Origin: Argopecten irradians
Taxonomy: Eukaryota; Mollusca; Bivalvia; Pectinida; Pectinidae
DNA length: 64,000 bases
Assembly (NCBI RefSeq): GCF_041381155.1
Contig: NC_091135.1
Location: 55,875,997-55,939,996, forward strand
Direction of reading: 5' to 3'
The notes below the pieces were generated by a model. The model was not told the origin of the DNA and did no database searches. It saw only the letters and a list, made by a program, of their open reading frames with translations. Positions within the stretch are counted from its first letter, which is position 1, and every line of letters starts with the position of its first letter. Below, in pieces: positions 36,650 through 48,854 of this stretch. Both the position numbers and the translations under genes were made by a program.

Positions 36650-37485
36650 CGTGATACCTTATATTAAGGGAGGTAACTCTTAATACCACCCGGAAGTCAG
36701 TAATTTCACGCGAAGCACAGTATCCACATGTTGGCGTCTACACGTGGTCCACTAATTATAAGCTAGCTATAGTCTACACTTTGGTGGTAAAGATAAACAG
36801 TTGTCTACTATTTCAGGTAAGTGACCTGCTTAATTTATATTATTATAAAAAGACCCTTTTTCCAAATACATTTTTGTATTGTTATTACCATTTCTAGCAC
36901 AGGGTCCTGGGAGTCTAGTAAGCTTACACTCTAGCCCTGGCTGCTCTCTACATGTAAATAAATCTTTCATACTCCAGCAGTCTAAGATACAAAGTTACAA
37001 ACTACCGGTAACTTGTTATTTAAATAATTTCTAGGTCAATATCCAAAGTTCCTGTACAGTTTATACCAATTAATGTAAACAAAAGTACTTCACAGTGAAT
37101 GTTACACATTGTCATACATGCAACTAAATGTAGTTCATATGAAATAATACAAAATTATATTCAGTTTAAAATTAAATGTAATTGACACTATAATTATTTT
37201 GATTTGCTATTATTTCTTTTCAGCAACAGTTGGATTTATTCTAAAAAGTGCCTGTTGAAGCTATATCGATGCTGTTTGTTATTTCAAGTGATCCATTGCC
37301 ATTGGGATTTATTTTCTTAAGAAGTTAGTGTTGTTGATTCTACAGACGAAGATCGGTGTATATCAAGTGGATATTCAAAATTGCAGCTGAACAATTAGTT
37401 TATTACTTTGTATCACAATGTATGCTAATTATAATAGACCAAGTTGACTGAAATTCTTAGAATAAAATGTCAAGTCTGCTATAAA
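36650..37485 (+). ncRNA. Candidate two-exon non-coding transcript
   Basis: A first exon would end at 36816 with CAG/GTAAGT. A polypyrimidine-rich acceptor TTTCTTTTCAG ends at 37223, and the second exon would run to an AATAAA at 37461-37466. No ORF of note spans the exons. Evidence is splice-site and poly-A appearance only; the first exon start is a guess. Confidence 0.3.
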
Positions 37486-37498
37486 CATACTATATATG

Positions 37499-39283
37499 TC
37501 AAGAATTTTTTTGCCTTTTGTCACTGACATAGTAGGATTTATATATTGTGTATCCTGCAAGTGCAAGCAAAAAATTAAATTGTTTACACATCTTATTTTC
37601 TGGATAATAACCCAAAACTATATATTTCAGAGATCGTACATTTATAAATATTCCTATTTTATGAAGATTCATTGTCAGTTTATTCCAAAACATTTCCACA
37701 TGTGTGCATTCTATGAAAAAATGTGTGTTGTCGTCAACCTTATTACAATATGGACACAATTCCGAATTTTTCTAGTTGGAATTATATTATGAATCAATTT
37801 CCATTTGAAATTTTTTAATGAATTGTCATGTAAATTTTTTAAATTGAATTTCAAAATTTCACAGAACTCATTGATATCACACCGAAAATGATATCTCCAT
37901 TTTTCTAATAGGTTTGGTTTTTCTATTTTATGATTAAGTAAGGTTTTATATAAGAATTTGTTTGTATGTCCATTCAATACTTGAATTTCATCTTTATTTT
38001 TACTTGGCTCTGTTCTTACTTGTGTTTTCATTTTTTCTATCCATGTTTTCGGTATTGATTTTTTTATTTTGATGAGTTCTGCAATCCAGTTTGCTTTGCA
38101 AACTAGTTTTTCATAAATGCTAGCATCATTTATATTTCCAGTTTCATCAAATAAATCTTTTATTTGTATTATATTACTGTCGATCCAATTTTTAAAAATA
38201 ATAGATTTACCCTCGTAAGTAATGCTGGAGTTACCCCATATTATCTCATTATGCACGTATGTTGGTAAAGCATTTCGCTCTTGTGATCTAAATCTAATCC
38301 AAGACTGTAGTATTTTTATATAAAAAGCTGGGATCTCTTCAATATTATGTATCTTTTTAAGTGATTTGATATTCATTCTGAATATTAGCGAAGTGTTAAC
38401 AAATTTATCATAATAGAGTTTAGGTATTATTGTCCAGTTCGAAAAAGTATTTTTTGGGTCAAATAGTCTTTTCACCCATGTAATCCTAAGCATTTCTATA
38501 TGCGTTTCAATATCTCTTATGTTCACACCCCCATTATCTATTTCATTTATCAGTACATTTCGCTTAATTTTGTCTGGTTTATCATCCCATAAATATCCAA
38601 ATATTATTTTTTCCAGTGTCTTTATTTGATCACTATTTATATGTTGAACTGTTGCCAGGAAAGTTATTTTAGGTATGATTAATGCATTTATTATAGTAGC
38701 TTTTCCAATTAGTGTCAGTTTTCTTTTTTTCCAGTTTTTTATGAGATAATTGATAGCATTTATATTTTTTTCCCAGTTCATTTGCTCTACTTCTTTATTT
38801 TTAACACCAAAAATCACACCTAGAGACTTGATGTTTTCTCTTGTCATCTTTATACCATAAACCTCTTTTTTGTTCTTGTTTTTACCTAGCCAAAGACCTT
38901 GTGATTTTTCTTTATTAAGCTCAAGCCCAGAATGTATACCAAAGTTCTCAATTTCTTTTATTGCTTCTTTTATATCACTTGATTTTACAAATAATGTTGT
39001 ATCATCTGCTAATTGGGAAATTTTTATTATTTTTCTTTTAATTTTAACCCCTTTGATGTTTTGGTTTTCTCTTATATTTATTGCCATAATTTCAACTGCA
39101 ATCACAAAGATCAAACAGCTCAATGGACAACCTTGTCTTATTCCGCGTGAGATTTTATATGAAATATATCCGTATATATCATAGTACAGTGTCTGTACCC
39201 AAGAGATAAAAGATTTTCCAAAACCAAATTTGTCTAAAGCTTCTAGCATGAATACCCATTCAATAGTATCAAAGGCCTTTTTT
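37499..39283 (-). mobile_element. Tx1/L1-like LINE, 3' part: reverse transcriptase from motif A onward
   Basis: A long minus-strand frame starts at KKAFDTIEW (39283) and includes RGIRQGCPLSCLIFVIAVEI and the catalytic LADDTTLF, then the thumb and C-terminal regions (KRKLTLIGKATIINALIIPK). A frameshift near 37750 leads to a C-terminal zinc motif, CPYCNKVDDNTHFFIEC, ending at 37499. The LADD box and zinc-rich end fit the L1/Tx1 group. The 5' part is not next to it but appears at 47573-48854, exactly complementary at motif A (FLDF, then KKAFD). Confidence 0.85.
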
Positions 39284-39829
39284 ACACAGCGCTATAGCAT
39301 AGCGCTTGGGTTTATGCCGTCTGGTTTGACCCGATTTGTAAGACATAGTAGGACTTGCCCCACAACGACATCTAGCGGTGATTTTGCGAACCATTTCATT
39401 CATAAACTTCCATTCATAAATTTCCGTTCATTCCTTTCAACCAATCAAAATGCTGTCTTCCAATTACTGCTTTACTAATCATTTAATTGATTGCGTTAAA
39501 TAAGTAAATAAAATCAATAAAACAACAATAAGTGTTTGCTGTATTTTATTGAATGCAGATTAGCATCGTAATGTGAAAAATGCGTATTTAATATATTTCA
39601 ACGGAAACCTTACACTAGCTAGACCGTATTACAGTCATATCGTTACCTGAAATATAGTTCAGTGTTCTGCACATGCAACATTATTATTGTGCACGGAGAT
39701 GAATTACGGAGAAATCAAATTACATAATAAATTAAATGGTAAAATTGTTAATCGGGTAGCCTAATGTGTATAATAATTATTCGTACATGTTAATAACTAA
39801 TTTGCCATCGCGTATTAATTTTAATCAGT

Positions 39830-42800
39830 CTTCGCTGCCATCCCGAACTCATCGAGTGTTATCGCGAGAATATATTCTTATTCCCCGAGGAGTTCCGGAT
39901 GTCTTCGCTGCAAGATTCTTCCACCTTCGACCCGGACGAAATATCCACTAACATCACATTTATTTGCATCATCGACTGCTAAAAATGTAAGTAATGTATT
40001 AGAAAACATTTTGTGTACCATATTTTACATGCCTGGATATTGTATTTCATTAATAATACTTTTGCGAGATCCATTTTATCGCACATTTTCAACATCCAAA
40101 GTTATTGACAGTTGACTGAGGTACCGTTGACTGATGCTGTTTATCAACATTCAGCTAGATCTATCACAGTATCTAACGTTGTGTTAGTTTAGTTAATGAC
40201 GATAATTTTTTGACATTTGCCCAGTTCTGATAGGATTCGACTGAAAGACGATTGATAAGTGCAGGTGCTCGTTTGACGACATTTGTCATCTAAATTAACG
40301 CCGATTTGTCGACATTAACTCTCGACTAATCAACGTGCCTACAATGTACGCATACTACTTAACTTGGACCCAACCAGTAGTCGTTACGGAACAGTAGTCG
40401 TGATTGTGTACATATTCTGTTGTGAATCCAGATTTCCGAATGGCTGGAACTACTGTCAAAAGCTTCATGATAGTGTTGTTTTGTTTATGTGGAAATAATG
40501 TGTTTCATCAGAAACATATATCTGGTTTCATGAGATGCTTAGGAGACTGGCTACCATTCTCTAGAATATTAAACAAACAAAAAAATTGGCTTGATTATTT
40601 TTGTTTCTACTACATGCCTGATCCTAAGTTTTAAACTAGGGGGAGATAATCTAGTAAAGAACTCTGCTGAGAAAGTCTTATCAGCAACTTAGGGTCTGGT
40701 GGCCAGTCTAGATGCTTAGCTAAGAATTAAATTTTGTCCAAATCATGACTACTGTATGTTCGTTCATGACTACAGCATCCCAGTAGCCTATTCTATCTTT
40801 AGCTAGAATTTAAATAGTTAGTGTTTCAGTTGTAATCCCAATACACATGTATTTGACAATGTAAATATGCAACCAGATGTTCCATTTTGACATGTTTTCA
40901 GTGCCAGTTTACCCCATCTTGTTTCTAGGGACAAATTAATTTTGATTTTAACCACCTCACTGGAATCTTATTGTGTTATTCATTGGTTATTTTTAGTCCT
41001 GTACTAGAATTTACAAATGTTAAATCATATTTATTTTTGGAGAAATGTAAACTGCATCTATTTGATGAATGTGAATGCATCATTCATTCATTTGAAATTG
41101 TTGTGCATGAATTGTCAGAATAATAATCTGGCTAATTGAAGCAGAACTCAAGATTAAAGTTTATATAATAATAGACCATCAAATTTTCAAATGACATTTA
41201 ATTTGTGGTGTACTTTCATATTTAAGACATCTTCAGTCTACTTTGTCATGTTTTCATGTTTTTCAGAGATGAAATTTATATTCTTATAACCAGATATTGA
41301 AATTGTAATTAAATCATGATGTGAATTTAAAATTAGTCCATATAATATTTGATTTACGATTATACCTGAGCAAAAAGGTGTGTTATTTGGCTAACAAAAT
41401 ACAAAACAGGTTGAAAACACACAAAAAAACTGTCCAATCTTATTCAATTAATCCTTATGATTATCATTATCTTATCAAAATTCAAATATGATTCTAATAA
41501 CTGATCAGTGATAATGATTGGCACTAAAATGATAGTTAAAAGATGGATCTAATGTACAGTACATCTAGATAGACTGATATATGTCATGAACAATATTGAC
41601 CAACAGAAAGCTGACATATATATACCTAGTGTTGGGAATCGATTGAAATTCATGGCCCAATCACAGGGGCCCGTAACTACTGTATATATTAATTATAAGA
41701 TATATTTTCAATCACTGGGTACGTTATATATCACAGTATTGGGACTGGATATAACATACGTATACCCATTGACTGAAAATATATATCATAATTAATATAA
41801 ACAGTAGTTACGGGCCCCTGTGGTCCTCATCAGTTTTATTTAAACCAATCAATGATCGATTAGAATTTATTATTTTATTCCTTGATGTGTAAACAATTCT
41901 CATATAAATAATAGCCTTCAAAGGCAAACTGGCTTATGATCGCGAGGCCTCTCTAGATCTGTGCTGTTATGTTTTCATGTCAATTATTTTCTTTACAAAT
42001 CATGCTCATCTGAAGATTTAGATTACTACGTAGTGCTTATGCGCTCTTCAACATTTAAAATTTGAAATGATATGAGTGACAACCACATACAAGCGAACGA
42101 TTTTAACGAGCTGTCTATGATTTTTTTTTGCATGTTTTACTGATCAGCTACCTTTATACTTTGGTTTATCATGGTGTCGTAAAATTTCCACCTCAAACCT
42201 TACGATACTTGACAAACTCCATTAATCTGAATACCACTATCATCATATAATGATACATTTTTATGTGTTTATATGCATGTGAACCCTGTTTTATGATGTT
42301 CAAATAGTGCATATGTTTGTTAAAAGTTTTGCTCAGATCAAAGTGAAAATGTGTTTCTCTTGCATTCTACCAACCGGCAACCCTCTGTCTTAGTGTTTCA
42401 GTATAACTAAAGTGCTAGCTACCTTTGGCTTTGGGAATATTTATTATCCTATCAGTGCAGTGTTTTCCATCTTTTAACAGATCCAGAAACCTGAGAGCAA
42501 GATGCTTGAACAGTTCGGCAGATCAATATATGAAGGTGGCAAACAACCACCTTCACATGATCAGATAACCTGGTCCATAATTCAACTACTGGTGATGCGA
42601 CCCAGCATTACTGAAGGAAAGGACCATGGAACTATGGAATCCTTTCACCATTGAGGAAATTTATCCTCGGAAAGATCACAGATCAAGAGATGTCTAGATA
42701 TTTTAGCCGCCAGATGTCATCATATCTTGCCATATCAACAAGTGGCAGAGACAAGGTCTCAAGGTAGATATAGTCCATATAAGCTAATATTAATTTGCAT

Positions 42801-44250
42801 GCGAGGGAAACATCTGTTTTACAATGTCATTTAGGATACTTTTATCATGGAAAGTAGACAATAATAAAAGATATGTTAAAGTATACTACAAATTGATATT
42901 TTTTTAGCACTGCATATCACTTGTTTTAAGGTATGTTAACAATTCATTAAAGATATCATAATAAATGATACTACCAGTCATTTCATTCTAACAATTCATC
43001 TTCTTTCATTTCAGCACAAATACTTGTTTTGGAGAATGGTACGTGACTTGACAACAACATGAATAGATAAATCCCCTTTAAAATTCATAAGGAAAATTCT
43101 ATATTGGTAAGTATTACAAAACTTTTTTTTTCCGAACTTACATGTTAATTTTAATGTATAAAAAATGTTGCTAAAAGTAATATATTTGAGCAATTGTTTG
43201 ATGCATTTGCAAGACATTCCCAGACTTTCACAAAGTGATAGCAACAATAGGAAACTAATGTGTTTATAATGATGCATATTTGACTCATTGAAAACTATTT
43301 CTTTTCTTCCAGATAAGAAAGATTAATGAACTGGAACCACAAACTTGACAGGTCAACAATTCTACCCTTGTGAGACTGAACAATGACCTAACATAAATAA
43401 TAGAAAATTTTACGAGACAATTTATCAACTAGCAGCAAAAGGAGTTCAATTTTATCATGGAAATAATTTATTCTTGGCCGGAGTGAAAATCATTATTAAT
43501 TGCTTGAGAAGAATCTACATGATTATTATTAATTTCCACTTAATGATATTGCAGCTATAATTCTGTAATAAGTATGTAATTGTTACATATTAAATTCTGT
43601 GAATTGAACATTTTATTGAAAGACATGTGTACCAATATGCATGTAATCCATGAAGCATCTCTTTTTGTTAATTTCTGAATTGTATGTATTTAGGCCAATT
43701 TCCACAATATCAATAACAAATATCAAAAATTGAATGGCATGTTAAGATCATGTTACAAGAATGAGGTACATATCAATTTACCTTCTATATGTTTAACTAA
43801 ATAATGTTGTAGACTTGAACTAAACAAAATATGCTATTCTTAACAGCAGTGTTATATAAGCAGAAATTTGACAGCGCAAAATGCAACATTTACACAATTC
43901 AACAATAACAGAAATATTACATATCATATTAAATGTTAATGTAAATGTATGGATAGATAAAATGTTATACATATGTACTTAAACAATTAGAAAGTACTGT
44001 GGGTATGTGAATGCAAGTTTAATGACCAGGAAAGAATCTAAGCAAGTAAGAAGAGTGTTTTGTGTATGTATATTGATAATCTATACAGCATGAGAAAAAG
44101 CTATGCACGAGTGTAAGGGTACATGTATGATTACACACGTGGGAAATAGTAAATATATATGAAGTATGTATGATGATCATTGATCACCGTTATCTTGTGT
44201 ACATTACATGTATTGATGAAAAACTGAATAAAATGTAAATTATAAAAAAA
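39830..44250 (+). ncRNA. Candidate four-exon transcript, probably non-coding
   Basis: Proposed exons: about 39830-39986 (donor GTAAGT), 42481-42762 (acceptor CTTTTAACAG, donor GTAGAT or an earlier GTCTCA), 43015-43106 (acceptor CATTTCAG, donor GTAAGT) and 43313 to about 44250 (acceptor TTTTCTTCCAG; AATAAA at 44227-44232 followed by an A run). The first exon has a small ORF, MSSLQDSSTFDPDEISTNIT, ending just before the donor; the second is open for 57 codons from its first base with no recognisable domain. Splice and poly-A signals are consistent, but there is no expression evidence. It lies wholly within the 8.3-kb insert. Confidence 0.35.
41662..41822. mobile_element. 161-bp MITE with CACAGGGGCCCGTAACTACT termini
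   Basis: CACAGGGGCCCGTAACTACT at the left is mirrored exactly at the right, and the inner arms pair imperfectly through TTAATTAT and TATATTTTCA. Flanks GGCCCAAT and GTCCTCAT share five of eight bases, so an 8-bp duplication may have decayed. The CACAGGG start resembles the hAT-like palindrome at 15414. Confidence 0.8.
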
Positions 44251-46115
44251 AAAGATATATTACATGGAAATACAATAACCTTGTGACTACAAAACTGTGC
44301 ATAACATGTTATTTAACCGTAGTACAATTGTGATGTTATCCTTGTCTGTGATTTCTATTTGTTTCAAATATGCAGGATATTTACAGTGATGCTTATCATT
44401 GATAATTCCATATTGTCGATGTTTACATTTAATAAGTATTTAAAGACTTTCTTGATGGCAAGTTAACTTAAGCACTCGTAAAGGTATTGCTTCAAATTCC
44501 GTCTATGTAAATGTATTATAAATGCATACATTTACATTTAAGAACAATTTGATGCTAAATGTGTGAGGTTTTACATTGGCTGATATTTTCAGGCATTATT
44601 TGCAAGAATTTGAAAATTGGTTGCAAAGGCTGCAGCATTATTTATATCCTAAAACTGAAAATATATTCATGTGTTCCTTTAATATAATATAGATGTAAAA
44701 ATAAATATGCAATACATGAACAGATTAAATTTCTTTGTTTTTTACTATTATCATTTCAAATTTTCTTAGTTACATCACATATTGACCAAATAGGTTACTT
44801 GCAGGAAGGTTACAGTGATTTCAACTTCCATTCAAGCAACAAATACATCTACTTCAGATATGTATAATTGAGTCCAATTGCATTATCCTAACCTTTAACT
44901 ACAAGGACATGATGGTCACATCGCATAATTTTCGTTCACCTTGTAATCAGTTTAATAGGCATATTGATTTCTTTAATGGCTGTCTCCACATAATTGAGTT
45001 TGAAACCTTTAAAGGTGCTCCACTGTGAACAACATAAACAGTACTATTAATGTTAACAATAATTGCAGGGCAAGAAACTTATTTTGAAAACCACTTGCCC
45101 GAATTTAAGATTTCATTCTAACTATACCCAAAACAGGGTAATTTACATTAAAATCGGGCAAGTTTACACCAATTTTCACTTGCCCTGGAGGATATTTTAC
45201 TGGTCTCGGGCCATCGGACCTGGGATATTTCTTGGCCTGAATTGGTGTTCATTCTGTTTGTATATGTCTAATTAATACAAAAAATAATATAAGATAGTTT
45301 ATTTGGCTTTTGGAGCATGCACAATGACTATTAATTCAGTAAAGGACATTGTGCCATGGATCTTTTACAGGATGCAATTAATTGTTTTTAATGTTATTTT
45401 TATCTTTAGTAGAATTAGAAGCTCAAACTTTCCTGTGGTGGTAATGATGTAGAGTAAGTAACTGAAGAAGAATGCTTATTTGTCGTCTTTGATAGAAAAA
45501 ACATACCATTTTCAGCGGTGGAGCATCTTTAAACCGTAATGATAATTCTCTATACTACTAAGTATTATATATACAGTTTGTATGTCATACACAACTGTAA
45601 ATGATCCATTGAAACATTTAAATTTGAAAGGAAGTTTAAAGAGACAATTCAGTCGAAGAGTACTTTAAAATTTGCATTGTATCGGAAAGAAACCAATGCT
45701 AACGGAAGTTAGATTAGTTGGTTAAACTGCCAAACCCTGGCCCTTGTCAGCGTAGTAAAGAAAATTCTGTCTAGAACTATTCAAATCTTTCTTACAGAAG
45801 TGTGTTTAGATGCATGTTCTTGTCTAAATCTAATTTCACCAACTCCTCAGTGTATTGCATTTGTTCAATTACGTGACTTTGGCTCGGGTATGGGTACAGC
45901 ATACATGTTATGCCTGAATATCATATTGATCAACGGTTTAGAATTTCATCGATATCAATTAAAATACTTATGAAATTTAGCAATATTTTTTTTTTATATG
46001 CTTTATAAAGAATGTAGAAACATACATTTATGTCATATTTTGCTTCGTGGTTATGTAACGGGATTAGCCTCATTTGTATTGTCCTTGTAGTCACTCTTAT
46101 AAAACATGCATTATT

Positions 46116-46279
46116 ATATAGGGATTGGATTTCGTTTTTATGTTAACCATGCTTGTATGGAGCAATTCCTCTAAGAATATATTCTATGGGGCGCGTTAGC
46201 GCCCCATATTGAATATATTCTTAGAGGAATTGCTCCATACAAGCATGGTTAACATAAAAACGAAATCCAATCCCTATAT
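46116..46279. repeat. 164-bp near-perfect hairpin
   Basis: Arms of about 80 bp are almost exact complements, from ATATAGGGATTGGATTTC at the left to GAAATCCAATCCCTATAT at the right. The centre pairs too: GGGGCGC GTTA GCGCCCC, with a four-base loop and only a small bulge. The near identity of the arms suggests a young insertion or strong selection. It may be a foldback MITE. Confidence 0.9.
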
Positions 46280-47572
46280 TTACACTCACACGACTTTTTA
46301 TTTATATTTTATGCAATAAAATCGTCATTTGAAAGTGACGTAATTATTCAATAAAAGTCGGTCAAAAGTGGGAGGAGCTTACTCAATTGAACAGCGAATG
46401 ATGACGCTTCACGTAAGGTAGAATTATTCATCCGCGACGACAAAAAAGTTCAATATTTTAGTGTAAAATAAACATGACAAACAAAGTAAATTTCAGAGAT
46501 AATTTTATTTAATCAGATCAGAACTTTAAATATATATTCAATTTTGCTAAAAGTTAATATATAGCGTAATAACATAAAGAATTTGTACACGGCCACATGT
46601 GTGAACTCGGTGACCGTTAGATTCTATTGTGCAGCGAGGCGAAGCTGACGCACGCTTACACACTTTACGTTGCCGAAGTTGTGAAAACACCGATTTTCAA
46701 GTAGCTCAATGTGTTTGAGATGTCGTCTGACTTGACGATATTACATCCTTGGGAGCCATGTGATTATATAATCTACGCTTAGATCCATATCGCCATCGAT
46801 AGATGAAACAAATTCACTTGTGTTCGATGGATACAATGTATTTGTGGTGACGCGGAACTGTCAACACGTGGATTATTAGCGGTGCATGTTTTATAATACA
46901 CATGATTAAATACTCAAAGAACAAAGACAAGAGGATATGTTTATAACTGACCTCTATCAGAGGGTCTCACACCCGTCCACCCCAAAGGCTCGATCGTAGG
47001 ACGAACATAGGCACAGAGGTAATGTTTACATTCGACACCCATCATTTTTAACAAAAATGAAAGCACGTCGCCCCGGTCGGGATATTTTTCCGTTTCTTTA
47101 TACAGTTGTTAATTTAAAAATTGTTTGAATCATATTTAAATATAAAACATGTATATATTGTTTACATTTTTCCAAAATTCTATGAAAAACAACAATATAC
47201 ACGTAATGTTTCGTCAAAATGTAAACAAAGCCATGTGTTTCTTTAAAAAAAAGTAGTCCTTTTACGTTGCACAGAACATTTCCTTACGCAAGTTCAAAGT
47301 TCAATGTTACCATGCAGTTATGGTAAACAAAATCGGCTAGTATTAGCGTATAGTGACCAAGCCTAGCAAGTGTAAATATATAGATATGGTTATACAAGTG
47401 TATGCATATATGAATGTATAAATACAGAACATGTAATCAAACAATTGCAATATATATGGGCAAAATTGTTAAAAAATAATGGCTCATGTATTCTAATTAT
47501 GAAAAGACATTTTATTTCATTTAATTTTTTCTCTTTGTGTAGCGCTGTGTTTTCAGTACTTTCAGTACTTTG

Positions 47573-48854
47573 ATTAAAATCTAAAAATAAAATTGCGCTA
47601 TCTGTTCCAAATTTTTCAGCATAGTCTATCACATCTTGTATTTGTCGTATATTAAACCCAATAAACCTATTTTTGATGTATCCATTTTGATCTGTATGTA
47701 AAAATTTAGGCATTATTTTTTTCAATCTTTGAGCTAATACAAATGCTGCAATTTTATAGTCTATATTTAGTAAGGTGATCGGTCTCCAATTTTGTAACGA
47801 AGTTTCATCACCCTTTTTGTATATTAAAGAAAGTAAACCTATTTTTTGTGACTCTGACATTTCTCCTGCATAATACCCTTCATTTAAGGCGTTGATTACA
47901 TCATCTCCAATAATACTCCAGAAATGCTCGTAGAATTCTACTGTTAGACCGTCTAAACCGGGGCTTTTATTTTTTTCATATTTTTGATAGCATGTGTACA
48001 TTCAGATTTTGTTAGGGGTCCATCACAAATAGCTTTTTCCGATTCATTTAGGGTGTCTTGACAATTTGTATTTCTGAGATATTGCTTTATAGATTCTTCA
48101 TTAGGATTTTTACTTTTGTATAGGTCTTCGTAAAACAGACGAATAACATCCAGAATTTTACTCTTTTTCGTTACTAATTTATTATTCTTGTCTTTAACCT
48201 TATGTATAACTTTTTTAGCTTGTCTTTGTTTTTCTAAGCCCAAAAAGTATTTATTTGGTTTCTCTCCCTTTTTTATGTATTGACATCTTGACCTAATTTG
48301 TTCACCCTGTGCTTTGTGTTCATAATATTCTTCTATTTCTTTTTCCAATATAAGGATTTGCTCTTCATTTTCTTTTTCTGATTTACTTTCATTTCTTTCA
48401 TGAACCATTTTAAGTTTTTCTTCAAGGTATATAACTTTATCCTTCCTCTGTTTACTTTTTACAGTAACCAATTGTTGCTTCTTTAATTAGAATTTTTATA
48501 TAATCCCATGTTTGCCTTTTATTTAGATTACTCCTTCGACATTCTTTTTTCGCATTTACAATTACATTTTTAATTTTTTTCAGTATAGTTTATGTCTTTT
48601 AGCACACTGTTGTTCATTTTCCAAATTACCTTTCCGCGTGTTTCGCCTACATTTATCAGTTTTAGTGATATAGCCATATGATCAGTTGAGCGTATCTGAG
48701 CTGGTCTTATATCACAGGAGTTAATTCTATTTAAGAAATCTTTTGCTATAAGCCAGTAATCTATCCTGCTTGCTTCTTTTCCAGTTTTTCTTCTCCAACA
48801 CTTTTTTTTTGAGTTGTATGTTCCATTGATTTTCATTATTGCTACCATTGTCAT
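47573..48854 (-). mobile_element. Tx1/L1-like LINE, 5' part: endonuclease end to reverse-transcriptase motif A
   Basis: On the minus strand the 48854-48570 region has WRRKTGKEASRIDYWLIAKD and IRSTDHMAISL, the end of an apurinic-type endonuclease with its SDH-like motif. Then comes a charged linker (48471-47953) with CQYIKKGEKPNKYFLGLEKQ, and next the reverse-transcriptase start: KSPGLDGLTVEFYEHFW, QNWRPITLLNIDYKIAAFVL and AILFLDF at motif A, ending at 47573. There are a few frame breaks. The remaining reverse transcriptase lies at 37499-39283. On the other side a CR1-like LINE begins at 48855 on the opposite strand and the endonuclease N-terminus is absent. Confidence 0.85.

Larger units (their letters stand above)
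39284..47572. mobile_element. 8.3-kb insert with short TIRs that splits the Tx1-like LINE
   Basis: The left edge reads ACACAGCGCTA (39284-39294) and the right part reads TAGCGCTGTGT (47540-47550), an 11-bp inverted repeat, followed by TTTCAGTACTTTCAGTACTT before LINE sequence resumes at 47573. LINE sequence on each side joins if TTA is a 3-bp duplication. The left terminus also folds (AGCGCTAT AGC ATAGCGCT). A CACAG start with a 3-bp duplication resembles CACTA/EnSpm elements, but no transposase was seen and the extra 22 bp at the right are unexplained. It contains a candidate spliced RNA, a MITE at 41662 and a hairpin at 46116. Stretches between these are AT-rich without genes. Confidence 0.5.
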
